From: Mycobacterium sp. 852002-51057_SCH5723018
GTDB taxonomy: Bacteria > Actinomycetota > Actinomycetes > Mycobacteriales > Mycobacteriaceae
Direction of reading: 5' to 3'
Length of the DNA: 64,000 nt
Assembly: GCF_001667035.1 (NCBI RefSeq)
Contig: NZ_LZIR01000059.1
Location: 1 to 64,000 of the forward strand
Under the pieces are notes generated by a model that had not been told where the DNA came from, made no database searches, and worked only from the letters and a program-made list of their open reading frames with translations. The position numbers and the translations under genes were made by a program. Below are positions 48,848 to 55,963 of the stretch, one piece after another (the stretch's first letter is position 1; each line of letters begins with the position of its first letter).

Positions 48848-49873
48848 ATGAGGATTGCAGTCGTTGGCGCCGGTGCGATCGGCGCCTACTGGGGTGCAGC
48901 GTTGCACCGTGGTGGCGCCGAGGTCCATCTGATCGCGCGCAACGAAAACCTGCGCGCCATGAGGGAAAACGGTGTCCGCGTCCTCAGCCCTCGTGGTGAT
49001 TTCCTGGCCCACCCGAACGCTACGGATCGCCCGGCCGAGATCGGGCCTGTCGACTACGTTTTCCTCGGACTCAAGGCACATAGCTATCCGACCTGCGGTC
49101 CCCTGGTCAGGCCGCTGCTCGGTGAGCAGACGGCAATCGTGGCCGCGCAGAACGGGATTCCCTGGTGGTATTTCCACGGCCTGCCAGGTCCGTACCGGGG
49201 CACCCGGATCGAGGCCGTCGATCCCGGTGGTGCGACGAGCGCCGTGTTACCGCCCGAGCGCGCAATCGGCTGCGTGGTGTTTCCGGCAACCGTGCTCGAG
49301 GCTCCCGGGGTGGTTCGGCACTTGGAAGGCACCCGGTTTTCCATCGGTGAGCCGTCTGGAGAACTCTCCGAACGTTGTCGGGCGTTGAGTGACGCCATGG
49401 TGGCCGGCGGCCTCAAATGCCCGGTGGAGACCGATTTGCGCAGCGACATCTGGATCAAGCTCATGGGCAATGTGGCGTTCAATCCGCTGAGTGCGCTCAC
49501 CAGGGCGACGATGGTGGAGATGTGCCAGCATCCGCGGACCCGGCAAGTGGTCATACAGCTGATGGAGGAAACCCTCGACATCGCCGCCCGCCTCGGCTGC
49601 AAACCGGACATTTCCATCGAGAAGCGGCTGCGCGGCGCGGAAAAGGTGGGCCACCACAAGACCTCGATGCTGCAAGACCTCGAAGCGGGCAAGCAGCTGG
49701 AGCTCGACGCCATCGTGTCCGCGGTGGTCGAGCTTGCCGACCTGACCGGAGCGACCGCCCCCACCCTTCGCACGGTCCACGCGGCTACCGAACTGCTTGC
49801 GCGTGCCGGCGGACTAGGGCCATCACACAGCGGTGATGCCATCGCCAAAGAACCGCAACCAGCCCTGCCCTAA
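48848..49873 (+). CDS. PanE/ApbA-family 2-oxoacid reductase, candidate oxalyl-CoA reductase
   Basis: This 341-residue protein has the N-terminal NADPH-binding GAGAIGAYWG (residues 7-16) and the C-terminal ketopantoate-reductase domain with DIWIKLMGNVAFNPLSAL, where Lys is the family's catalytic residue. The ordinary pantothenate role is unlikely in this setting. In Methylobacterium extorquens AM1 a PanE-family protein (panE2) was reported to reduce oxalyl-CoA to glyoxylate during oxalate growth, and this gene sits in an oxalate module beside a pyruvate kinase, so the same reaction is proposed. NADPH would come from the divergent transhydrogenase. Confidence 0.8.
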   Translation: MRIAVVGAGAIGAYWGAALHRGGAEVHLIARNENLRAMRENGVRVLSPRGDFLAHPNATDRPAEIGPVDYVFLGLKAHSYPTCGPLVRPLLGEQTAIVAAQNGIPWWYFHGLPGPYRGTRIEAVDPGGATSAVLPPERAIGCVVFPATVLEAPGVVRHLEGTRFSIGEPSGELSERCRALSDAMVAGGLKCPVETDLRSDIWIKLMGNVAFNPLSALTRATMVEMCQHPRTRQVVIQLMEETLDIAARLGCKPDISIEKRLRGAEKVGHHKTSMLQDLEAGKQLELDAIVSAVVELADLTGATAPTLRTVHAATELLARAGGLGPSHSGDAIAKEPQPALP

Positions 49874-49887
49874 CGGAAGGAAAACCC

Positions 49888-51108
49888 GTGAAGCGCCGAA
49901 CGAAAATCGTCTGCACCCTAGGGCCCGCGACCGCCACAGCCCCGCGATTGACCGAGCTGGTCGATGCCGGAATGGACGTGGCGCGGCTCAATTTCAGCCA
50001 CGGCACGCAAGCGGAGCATTCGGCGTTCTATGACTTGGTCCGCCAGATCGCGGCCGAACGCCGGCGTCCTGTGCAGGTGCTCGCGGATCTTCAGGGACCC
50101 AAGATCCGGCTGGGGCGATTCGCTGTCGGGCCCGTCGTGTGGAGCGCCGGCGAGCAGGTGGTGATCACCACGCAGACCTGTCCGGGCGATCACGACCGGG
50201 TCTCCACGACCTACGACGGATTGGCGACGGACGTCAAACCCGGCGATCGCCTCCTCGTCGACGACGGCAAGGTCGACCTGGCGGTGGTGCGGGTCAACGG
50301 GGGCGACGTGAGCTGCGAGGTCATCCACGGCGGACCGGTCAGCGACAACAAGGGCATCTCGTTACCCGGAGTCGCCGTCAGCGCTCCACCGTTGTCCGAC
50401 AAAGACATCGATGACATGGAGTTTGCCTTGCGGCTCGGTGTGGACATGGTCGCCATGTCGTTTGTGCGCGCCCCCGAAGAGGCAAAGCTGGCCCACACCG
50501 TCATGGATCGGGTGGGCAGGAGAGTGCCGCTGATCGTCAAACTGGAAAAACCCGAGGCGGTCTCGTGTTTACCGGCGATCGTCGGGGCCTTCGACGGCTT
50601 GATGGTGGCCCGCGGTGACCTCGGTGTCGAAATGCCTTTGGAGCAGGTGCCGCTGGTGCAGAAGCGGGTGATACGCCTGTGCCGGGAGGCGGCGAAACCG
50701 GTGATCGTGGCGACGCACATGCTCGATTCGATGGTCTCGGACCGGCGTCCCACCCGGGCAGAAGTCTCCGACGTCGCCAATGCCGTCTTGGACGGCACCG
50801 ACGCCGTCATGCTTTCGGCCGAAACAAGCGTCGGGGCGTATCCGGCACATGCGGTCGCCACGATGGCACGCATCGTGGAGGAGGCCGAAGGAGCGATGCG
50901 CCGTGGGATGCCGTCCCGGTGGACGGGTGGCCGCGGCGGCGCACGGGGCACGTTTGGTGATGCGGTCTCGATGTTGGGCCGCGTGATTCACCGGCGGCTG
51001 GGTTCGGTAGCGGTGCGCTACGGCATGGTCAGCGGCGCTACGGCCCTTGGTCTGGCACTCGGCCGATCACTGCACTTGTCGCGCCCGGCCCGAAGCGTGA
51101 ACAGCTGA
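49888..51108 (+). CDS. Short pyruvate kinase paralogue
   Basis: This 406-residue protein begins RRTKIVCTLGPAT like other pyruvate kinases and starts at GTG 49888 after GGAAGGAAAA. The A and B domains are present: NFSHG, the ADLQGPKIRLG entry to the B domain, IVKLEKPEAV with the catalytic Lys, MVARGDLGVEM and NAVLDGTDAVMLSAETSVGAYP. The C-terminal regulatory domain of about 100-130 residues is nearly absent and is replaced by a short GGRGGARGTFGDAVSMLGRV tail. Regulation by sugar phosphates is therefore unlikely. It follows the PanE-like gene by 14 bases and probably serves the glycerate/PEP branch of oxalate carbon. Confidence 0.88.
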   Translation: MKRRTKIVCTLGPATATAPRLTELVDAGMDVARLNFSHGTQAEHSAFYDLVRQIAAERRRPVQVLADLQGPKIRLGRFAVGPVVWSAGEQVVITTQTCPGDHDRVSTTYDGLATDVKPGDRLLVDDGKVDLAVVRVNGGDVSCEVIHGGPVSDNKGISLPGVAVSAPPLSDKDIDDMEFALRLGVDMVAMSFVRAPEEAKLAHTVMDRVGRRVPLIVKLEKPEAVSCLPAIVGAFDGLMVARGDLGVEMPLEQVPLVQKRVIRLCREAAKPVIVATHMLDSMVSDRRPTRAEVSDVANAVLDGTDAVMLSAETSVGAYPAHAVATMARIVEEAEGAMRRGMPSRWTGGRGGARGTFGDAVSMLGRVIHRRLGSVAVRYGMVSGATALGLALGRSLHLSRPARSVNS

Positions 51109-51180
51109 TAGTCCGGGCTCAGCGAATCGGCCGTTGCATGGAAAGCGCTGCGAGACAAAGGCCCCGGCTCTCTTGACCGG

Positions 51181-51588
51181 CTAACGAGCGACCCTGCGTT
51201 CGGGCTCGGGCCGCGACGGTGTCTCGTTCGGGCTTGCCAACGGGAGACGAGCCTCATGCAGCGTGGCGAATCGCCCGTCGATGGCGTAACGGCCGATGAC
51301 GTACACCTCCGTGCATTCTACCGAGCCGTCGACCTTCGTGACCTCGAGAATATGCCGTTCGGCGTAGCGGTTCCAGTATCGAAGCTCATCGAGCGTGATG
51401 ACGGTCCCGTGCGAGATGTTTGCTCGTGCCGCCCATGCCGCGCTTGCGAATTCAGCGCGGGTGTAGGCTTTTCCGTTGTCACGATGCTCGTAGTCGTCGG
51501 CGAAAAACGCGTTCATGACGTCATCGACCGTGCGGTGGTGGCTGAAGAGCAACTCACGTATCGCGTCGCCTATCGAGGGGCGGATCAA
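51181..51588 (-). CDS. NTF2-like / SnoaL-like protein
   Basis: A TTG at 51588 directly after GGAGGAAACCCG gives 135 residues; the frame is open further up to 51741 without a convincing start. The cone-shaped NTF2-like pattern is suggested by TVDDVMNAFFADDYEHRDNGKAYTRAEF, then RYWNRYAERHILEVTKVDGSVECTEVYVIGRYAIDGRFATLHEARLPL. Such proteins are small-molecule isomerases, hydrolases or binding proteins; the role here is unknown. It lies between pyruvate kinase and the PPE gene. Confidence 0.7.
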   Translation of the reverse strand: MIRPSIGDAIRELLFSHHRTVDDVMNAFFADDYEHRDNGKAYTRAEFASAAWAARANISHGTVITLDELRYWNRYAERHILEVTKVDGSVECTEVYVIGRYAIDGRFATLHEARLPLASPNETPSRPEPERRVAR

Positions 51589-51772
51589 CGGGTTTCCTCC
51601 ACTCAGTCGTTGGCGAGGGCCGTAATACCTTGCATCCCATTCCAATGCGTTCCACCGCAAGGATATATACCGCCGGCACCCGTGTGGACCCGTCGTTGAT
51701 GGACATTCGTGATCCGTTGATAGCTTGGACGAATCAAGCAAGCCGTCCGGCGCATGTTCGGGCCTGGCCGAG

Positions 51773-53021
51773 CTAGCCCCCGACCGGCGAGCGTGGGATC
51801 AGAAAGACGTGTGAGCCGACTCGGTGAGCCGCTGCTGCGGACCCACGGCCGACCATGGCTCCGATTGACCGGAGGTGGGCGGCCGGAAGCCCCGTGGTCC
51901 CGGCCGAGTCGGCCGACGCAGCCGGTAGCGCTTCGGCCCAGCTGGGCGGTACCGATAACGTTCCCAGCGAAGGCGCTTGACCCAGAACGGCATACGCCCC
52001 GCCGTCGGCTCCTGCCAGTGGATCGGCGAAGCCTCCTAGGCCCTGCAGCGGTTCCACGGCGCCCAACTCGGCCGGAGCTGCAACTTCCGCGGCGCCCACG
52101 AGCGAATCACTTCCGACGAATTCGAGGCCGGAACCGGCGAGGTCCAAGCCGAGCCCGCTTATATCGCTTCCCAGCCCGAAGCCGTCTGACGCCAGCCCGA
52201 ATGCGTGCGTACCGAGCTCAGGCGTGGCGGCGGTGCCGGCGGTCAACAAGCTTGTCATCGCGGCGGAGGCTAGCTGCGAGGCGGCTTGGGTACCCAAACC
52301 CGCGGTGCGGGTGGCGCTTTTGGTCGAGGGGGCCGGCCATGCCGGACAGGGCCGCAACCGGTGCGAAAGCCCCCGATGATGCCAGCGGTGCCCCGGCGCC
52401 CACCGCGGTCGACGACCCTGCGGAACTCCACCCTGATCCAGGTCTTGCCAGTGCTTGCAGCATTCGCGGCGCCGAGGGCACAACAGGGCCGCCCGGTTTC
52501 GTCGTGGGCAGCGGCGGCGCGAAGGCCGAAAGGGTTGCGGCGGCAGCCGAACTGGCCGCGTAGCCGTACATCGCCGAAGCGTCTTGGGCCCACATTTCGC
52601 CGTACTCGGCCTCGGTGGCCATGATCGCCGGCGTGTTCTGCCCGAAGGTGTTGGTGCCGATCAACGCCGCAAGCTGAATTCTGTTGGCGGCGACCATCGG
52701 TGGCGGCACCGTTATCGCGTGCGCCGTCTCGTAGGCCGCCGCCGCCGCAGTGGCCCCGTTGGCCGCTTCCTCGCACTGGGCCGCTGTGGCCCCCATCCAC
52801 AGCAGGTAGGGCGCGACGGCGGCCGCCATCGCCCTCGATGAAGGGCCCGTCCACGATTCGCCGGCCAGAGCCGTGATCACCGATTCGTAGCAGCCGGCCG
52901 CGGTGTACATCTCGTAGGCCAAGCCCTCCCATCCCGCGGCCGCGGCGAGCAGGGTGGCAGGTCCGGGCCCCCGATACATCCGGCCGGAATTCACCTCCGG
53001 AGGCAACGCCCCGAAATCCAT
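51773..53021 (-). pseudogene. PPE-family gene (PPE-SVP type) with a frameshift
   Basis: The N-terminal part starts at ATG 53021 with the PPE signature [20 protein letters not shown], and SWTG at residues 56-59 is the WxG motif of type VII secretion substrates. The frame breaks near residue 230 at a run of five C on the coding strand (52328-52332). The correct continuation in another frame contains the SVPPSW motif (about 51938-51955) and the typical end VFLIPRSPVGG. Removing one C joins the two parts without gaps. It could be a true pseudogene, a phase-variable tract or a sequencing error. Products of this type are exported by ESX systems and some form nutrient channels in the outer membrane. 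A perfect GntR-type palindrome is upstream. Confidence 0.85.
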
Positions 53022-53056
53022 CCGTGGCCCCCACTCTTCGCCTGCGCCTGCTGTTG

Positions 53057-53075
53057 ATTGCATACAGTATGCAAT
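53057..53075. promoter_or_regulatory. Perfect GntR-type operator upstream of the PPE gene
   Basis: ATTGCATAC-A-GTATGCAAT is a perfect 9-1-9 palindrome and the longest of the island sites. It lies 36 bases upstream of the PPE start. It is the best evidence that the PPE gene belongs to the same regulon as the oxalate genes. Confidence 0.75.
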
Positions 53076-53221
53076 TGTCGCAACGGATGAACGCCGTCTG
53101 CTCCAACACATAGAAAACTCATATTTATGCGCGAGCGGCACCGAGTGGGAACTTGCCGTCGCGCCACCCTAGAGGGGACTACAAGCTGCGCCCGGCGTCG
53201 CCGCGTTGGCGGTCGCCGGGG

Positions 53222-53926
53222 TCAGCCCACCACCCAGATCGCCCGCGCCGCGGGGCTGCCCAGGTCGACGGTGTTCTCGACCCCGTCGGCGGACTGGATG
53301 GCCACCGAGACCATGCCGGCGAACTCGCGGCGGGTCAGCACTCGCAGCCGGGAGTCGAGGCTGATCCCCACGTCGGTGAAATAGCGGAGCATCTCCGGGT
53401 CGGCGTCGGAGATGCGGGCCACCGTCCCGGTCTCCCCGTCACCGCACGCCCACAGCTGACGGGCCGGCGGCGTGGGCACCTGCCCGTCGGACGCCGGGAT
53501 CGGGTCGCCGTGCGGGTCGCGCCGCGGGAACCCAAGCTTGGCGTCGATGCGGGCCACCAGCCGATCCGACACCGCGTGCTCGAGCACCTCGGCCTCGTCG
53601 TGCACCTCGTCCCAGCCGTAACCGAGCTCGTTGACCAAGAAGGTCTCCAACAGCCGGTGTCGTCGCACCACCTCGAGCGCCGCTCGCCGCCCGGCCTCCG
53701 TCAACGTCACCGCGCCGTACTTTGCGTGATCGACCAGACCCTGCTCGGCGAGCTTGCGGATCGACTCCGACGCCGTGCTGGCCGACACCCCGATCCGGTC
53801 GGCCAGCATCTTGGTGCTGACCTTTTCGGGGCGCCCGTCGGTGCACCACTCCTGGGCATTCCAGATGACCTTGAGATAGTCCTGGCCGACCGCGGTGATG
53901 CCGCCAGGCTCGTCATCCGCCCTCAC
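53222..53926 (-). CDS. sirR: DtxR/MntR-type metalloregulator SirR
   Basis: This 234-residue protein matches Rv2788 (SirR/MntR), the manganese-dependent repressor of the DtxR family. The N-terminal winged helix reads AVGQDYLKVIWNAQEWC then VSTKMLADRIGVSASTASESIRKLAEQGLV. The metal-binding dimer region has RHRLLETFLVNELGYGWDEVHDEAEVLEHAVSD with the conserved Glu, His and Cys/Asp ligands, and the C-terminal SH3-like FeoA domain follows. The GTG at 53926 matches the M. tuberculosis start. A palindrome upstream suggests autoregulation. Confidence 0.94.
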   Translation of the reverse strand: MRADDEPGGITAVGQDYLKVIWNAQEWCTDGRPEKVSTKMLADRIGVSASTASESIRKLAEQGLVDHAKYGAVTLTEAGRRAALEVVRRHRLLETFLVNELGYGWDEVHDEAEVLEHAVSDRLVARIDAKLGFPRRDPHGDPIPASDGQVPTPPARQLWACGDGETGTVARISDADPEMLRYFTDVGISLDSRLRVLTRREFAGMVSVAIQSADGVENTVDLGSPAARAIWVVG

Positions 53927-53937
53927 AAGCACAAAGT

Positions 53938-53956
53938 TTAGGCAACCCAGGCCTAA
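53938..53956. promoter_or_regulatory. DtxR/MntR-like operator upstream of sirR
   Basis: TTAGG (53938-53942) and CCTAA (53952-53956) form an inverted repeat with a 9-base spacer, just upstream of the GTG start. This is the general form of DtxR-family operators. Confidence 0.5.
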
Positions 53957-53994
53957 TCCGGCGCCTGTCTGGCCAGTCGCCACCACCCGGCGCC

Positions 53995-54055
53995 GCCGAG
54001 CCTGCGGTGAGAGCGCCCGCGAGTCGCCAAGTGGCGATCTGGGCGCAGGCTCGGC
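53995..54055. repeat. Dispersed palindromic repeat, second copy
   Basis: Arms GCCGAGCCTGCG (53995-54006) and CGCAGGCTCGGC (54044-54055) form a 12-bp inverted repeat and share their core with the element at 24836-24899. An internal GTCGCCAAGTGGCGAT hairpin lies in the loop. It sits between sirR and ribF. Confidence 0.7.
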
Positions 54056-54117
54056 GCCCACAGCCCGACGCGTGATCTGGCACGCCATGGACCGGCGCGG
54101 CGCCGTAGGCTTGCGTC

Positions 54118-55089
54118 GTGCAGCGGTGGCGCGGCCAAGACGAGATTCCCACGGACTGGGGCCGATGCGTGCTCACCATCGGGGTGTTCGATGGCGTGCA
54201 CCGCGGCCACGCCGAACTGATCGCGCACGCGGTCAAGGCCGGCCGCGCGCGCAACGTGCCCGCCGTGCTCATGACATTCGACCCGCACCCGATGGAAGTC
54301 GTCTATCCCGGCAGCCACCCGGCGCAGCTGACCACGCTCACCCGGCGCGCCGAGCTCGTCGAGGAGCTGGGCATCGACGTCTTCCTGGTGATGCCGTTCA
54401 CCAGCGATTTCATGAAGCTCACCCCGGAGCGCTACGTCCACGAGCTGCTGGTGGAAAACCTGCACGTGGTCGAGGTCGTGGTGGGGGAAAACTTCACCTT
54501 CGGCAAGAAGGCCGCGGGCAACGTCGAGACCCTGCGGCGCGCCGGCGAGCGGTTCGGGTTCGCGGTGGAGTCCATGTCGCTGCTGTCCGAGCACCACAGC
54601 AACGAGACCGTGACGTTCTCGTCGACCTACATCCGGTCCTGCGTGGACGCCGGGGACGTGGTGGCGGCCGCCGAGGCGCTGGGCCGCCCGCATCGCGTCG
54701 AGGGCGTCGTCGTCCGGGGTTACGGCCGCGGCGCCGAGCTGGGCTTTCCCACCGCCAACGTGGCGCCGCCGATGTATTCGGCCATCCCGGCCGACGGCGT
54801 GTACGCCGCCTGGTTCACCGTGCTCGGGCACGGGCCGGTGACCGGCACCGTCATCCCGGGGGAGCGCTACCAGGCCGCGGTATCCGTCGGCACCAACCCG
54901 ACATTCTCCGGCCGCACCCGCACCGTCGAGGCGTTCGTCTTAGACACCACCGCCGACCTGTACGGGCAGCACGTCGCGCTGGACTTCGTCGCGCGCATCC
55001 GCGGACAGTGCAAGTTCGATTCGGTCAAGGACCTGGTGGCCGCGATGGGCGCGGACACCGAGCGCGCCCGCACCCTGCTCACCGACTAG
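54118..55089 (+). CDS. ribF: Riboflavin kinase / FAD synthetase
   Basis: This 323-residue bifunctional enzyme makes FMN and then FAD. The N-terminal nucleotidyltransferase domain has GVFDGVHRGHAEL (residues 22-34) and the STYIR segment near 178. The C-terminal riboflavin kinase domain starts near 190 with GRGAELGFPTANV and contains SVGTNPTFSG. The GTG at 54118 matches the M. tuberculosis N-terminus. Confidence 0.96.
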   Translation: MQRWRGQDEIPTDWGRCVLTIGVFDGVHRGHAELIAHAVKAGRARNVPAVLMTFDPHPMEVVYPGSHPAQLTTLTRRAELVEELGIDVFLVMPFTSDFMKLTPERYVHELLVENLHVVEVVVGENFTFGKKAAGNVETLRRAGERFGFAVESMSLLSEHHSNETVTFSSTYIRSCVDAGDVVAAAEALGRPHRVEGVVVRGYGRGAELGFPTANVAPPMYSAIPADGVYAAWFTVLGHGPVTGTVIPGERYQAAVSVGTNPTFSGRTRTVEAFVLDTTADLYGQHVALDFVARIRGQCKFDSVKDLVAAMGADTERARTLLTD

Positions 55090-55094
55090 GGCGC

Positions 55095-55250
55095 GACTGG
55101 CGATCGCAAGTGCGGCGTAGCCGGGCGCAGCGGGTCGCCACGATCCGACCGGCGATCGCAAGCGCGGCGTAGCCGGGCGTAGCGGGTCGCCACCATCCGA
55201 CTGGCGATCGCAAGCGCGGCGTAGCCGGGCGTAGCGGGTCGCCACCATCC
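55095..55250 (+). repeat. 52-bp tandem repeat, three units (VNTR candidate)
   Basis: Units begin at 55095, 55147 and 55199, and a partial fourth at 55251, so the period is exactly 52 bp. Differences between units are few. It lies between the ribF stop and rpsO. Single diverged copies are at 25803-25845 and 63244-63290, so this is a dispersed family with one tandem locus. A -10-like TAAACT for rpsO follows at 55285-55290. Confidence 0.9.
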
Positions 55251-55373
55251 GACCGACGATTCGGGGCGGGCGACGCGCGGCTGCTAAACTGCCGGTCGAC
55301 ATCGGCGCGTGCTGCGGTTCGCGGTGGCCACGCCGGAAATTCACATCGCGGACCAATTGATGGAGATATTTTC

Positions 55374-55643
55374 GTGGCGCTGACTGCCGAACAGAAGAAA
55401 GAAATCCTGGGCACCTACGGCCTGCACGACACCGACACCGGCTCGCCGGAGGCGCAGGTCGCGCTGCTGACCAAGCGGATCGCCGACCTGACCGAGCACC
55501 TCAAGGTGCACAAGCACGACCACCACTCGCGGCGGGGACTGCTGCTGCTGGTGGGTCGCCGGCGCCGACTGCTCAAGTACGTGTCCCAGATCGACGTGGA
55601 GCGCTACCGCTCGCTGGTCGAGCGCCTGGGTCTGCGTCGCTGA
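55374..55643 (+). CDS. rpsO: 30S ribosomal protein S15
   Basis: This 89-residue protein has the S15 pattern [50 protein letters not shown]. It binds 16S rRNA early in 30S assembly. It starts at GTG 55374. As in most bacteria it precedes the PNPase gene. In M. tuberculosis lppU lies between the two; here it is absent. Confidence 0.98.
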   Translation: MALTAEQKKEILGTYGLHDTDTGSPEAQVALLTKRIADLTEHLKVHKHDHHSRRGLLLLVGRRRRLLKYVSQIDVERYRSLVERLGLRR

Positions 55644-55646
55644 CGG

Positions 55647-55680
55647 CCTGGCAAATCCACCAGCCCTCTGGCGGGCCAGG
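55647..55680 (+). terminator. Hairpin after rpsO
   Basis: CCTGGC (55647-55652) pairs with GCCAGG (55675-55680), and an inner CCACCAG/CTGGCGG stem with one mismatch extends it. It starts three bases after the rpsO stop and fits a terminator or attenuator that reduces read-through into gpsI. Confidence 0.65.
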
Positions 55681-55963
55681 TTCGCCCGTGTAGAGTGGGA
55701 GCGTTCTGGGCCGGTTCGGCCCGAGCAAACGGTGCGGTCCGCGCAGATCCGCGCGTGCCGTTCCAGCGTGCCGCTATGCACGTCCAAGGAAGCAGCCCAG
55801 TCTGCATCGGGCGGTCTTCGGTAGTGGCTGCCGGGCTCTCCGGATCTGGAGCAGGTCGGCCGCTTCGATCGATGGCCGCAGCCGCATCCAGACTTGTGCT
55901 CTCCGGGTTCTGCGTGGGCGCGCGAAAAAGCCGAATAACTTGAGAGAGGCCATACGGACACCC
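55681..55963 (+). promoter_or_regulatory. gpsI leader region
   Basis: This leader of about 280 bases has no supported gene. A -10-like TAGAGT lies at 55691-55696. The remaining sequence would be a long 5' untranslated region, in which PNPase autoregulation could operate as in other bacteria; no specific structure is proved. Confidence 0.45.

Larger units (their letters stand above)
33474..53221. other. Accessory island: oxalate utilisation module
   Basis: This block separates fadE21 from sirR, which are adjacent (Rv2789c-Rv2788) in M. tuberculosis. Its genes form one metabolic theme with their own regulators, and the base composition looks less GC-rich than the flanks, especially between genes. 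No integrase, transposase, tRNA or obvious direct repeat marks the ends, so the mode of acquisition is not visible. Confidence 0.8.

Noticed and set aside
33474..53221. Integrase, transposase or direct repeats at island ends
   Set aside because: Both edges were read and no such gene or convincing repeat was found, so no mobile element is claimed.
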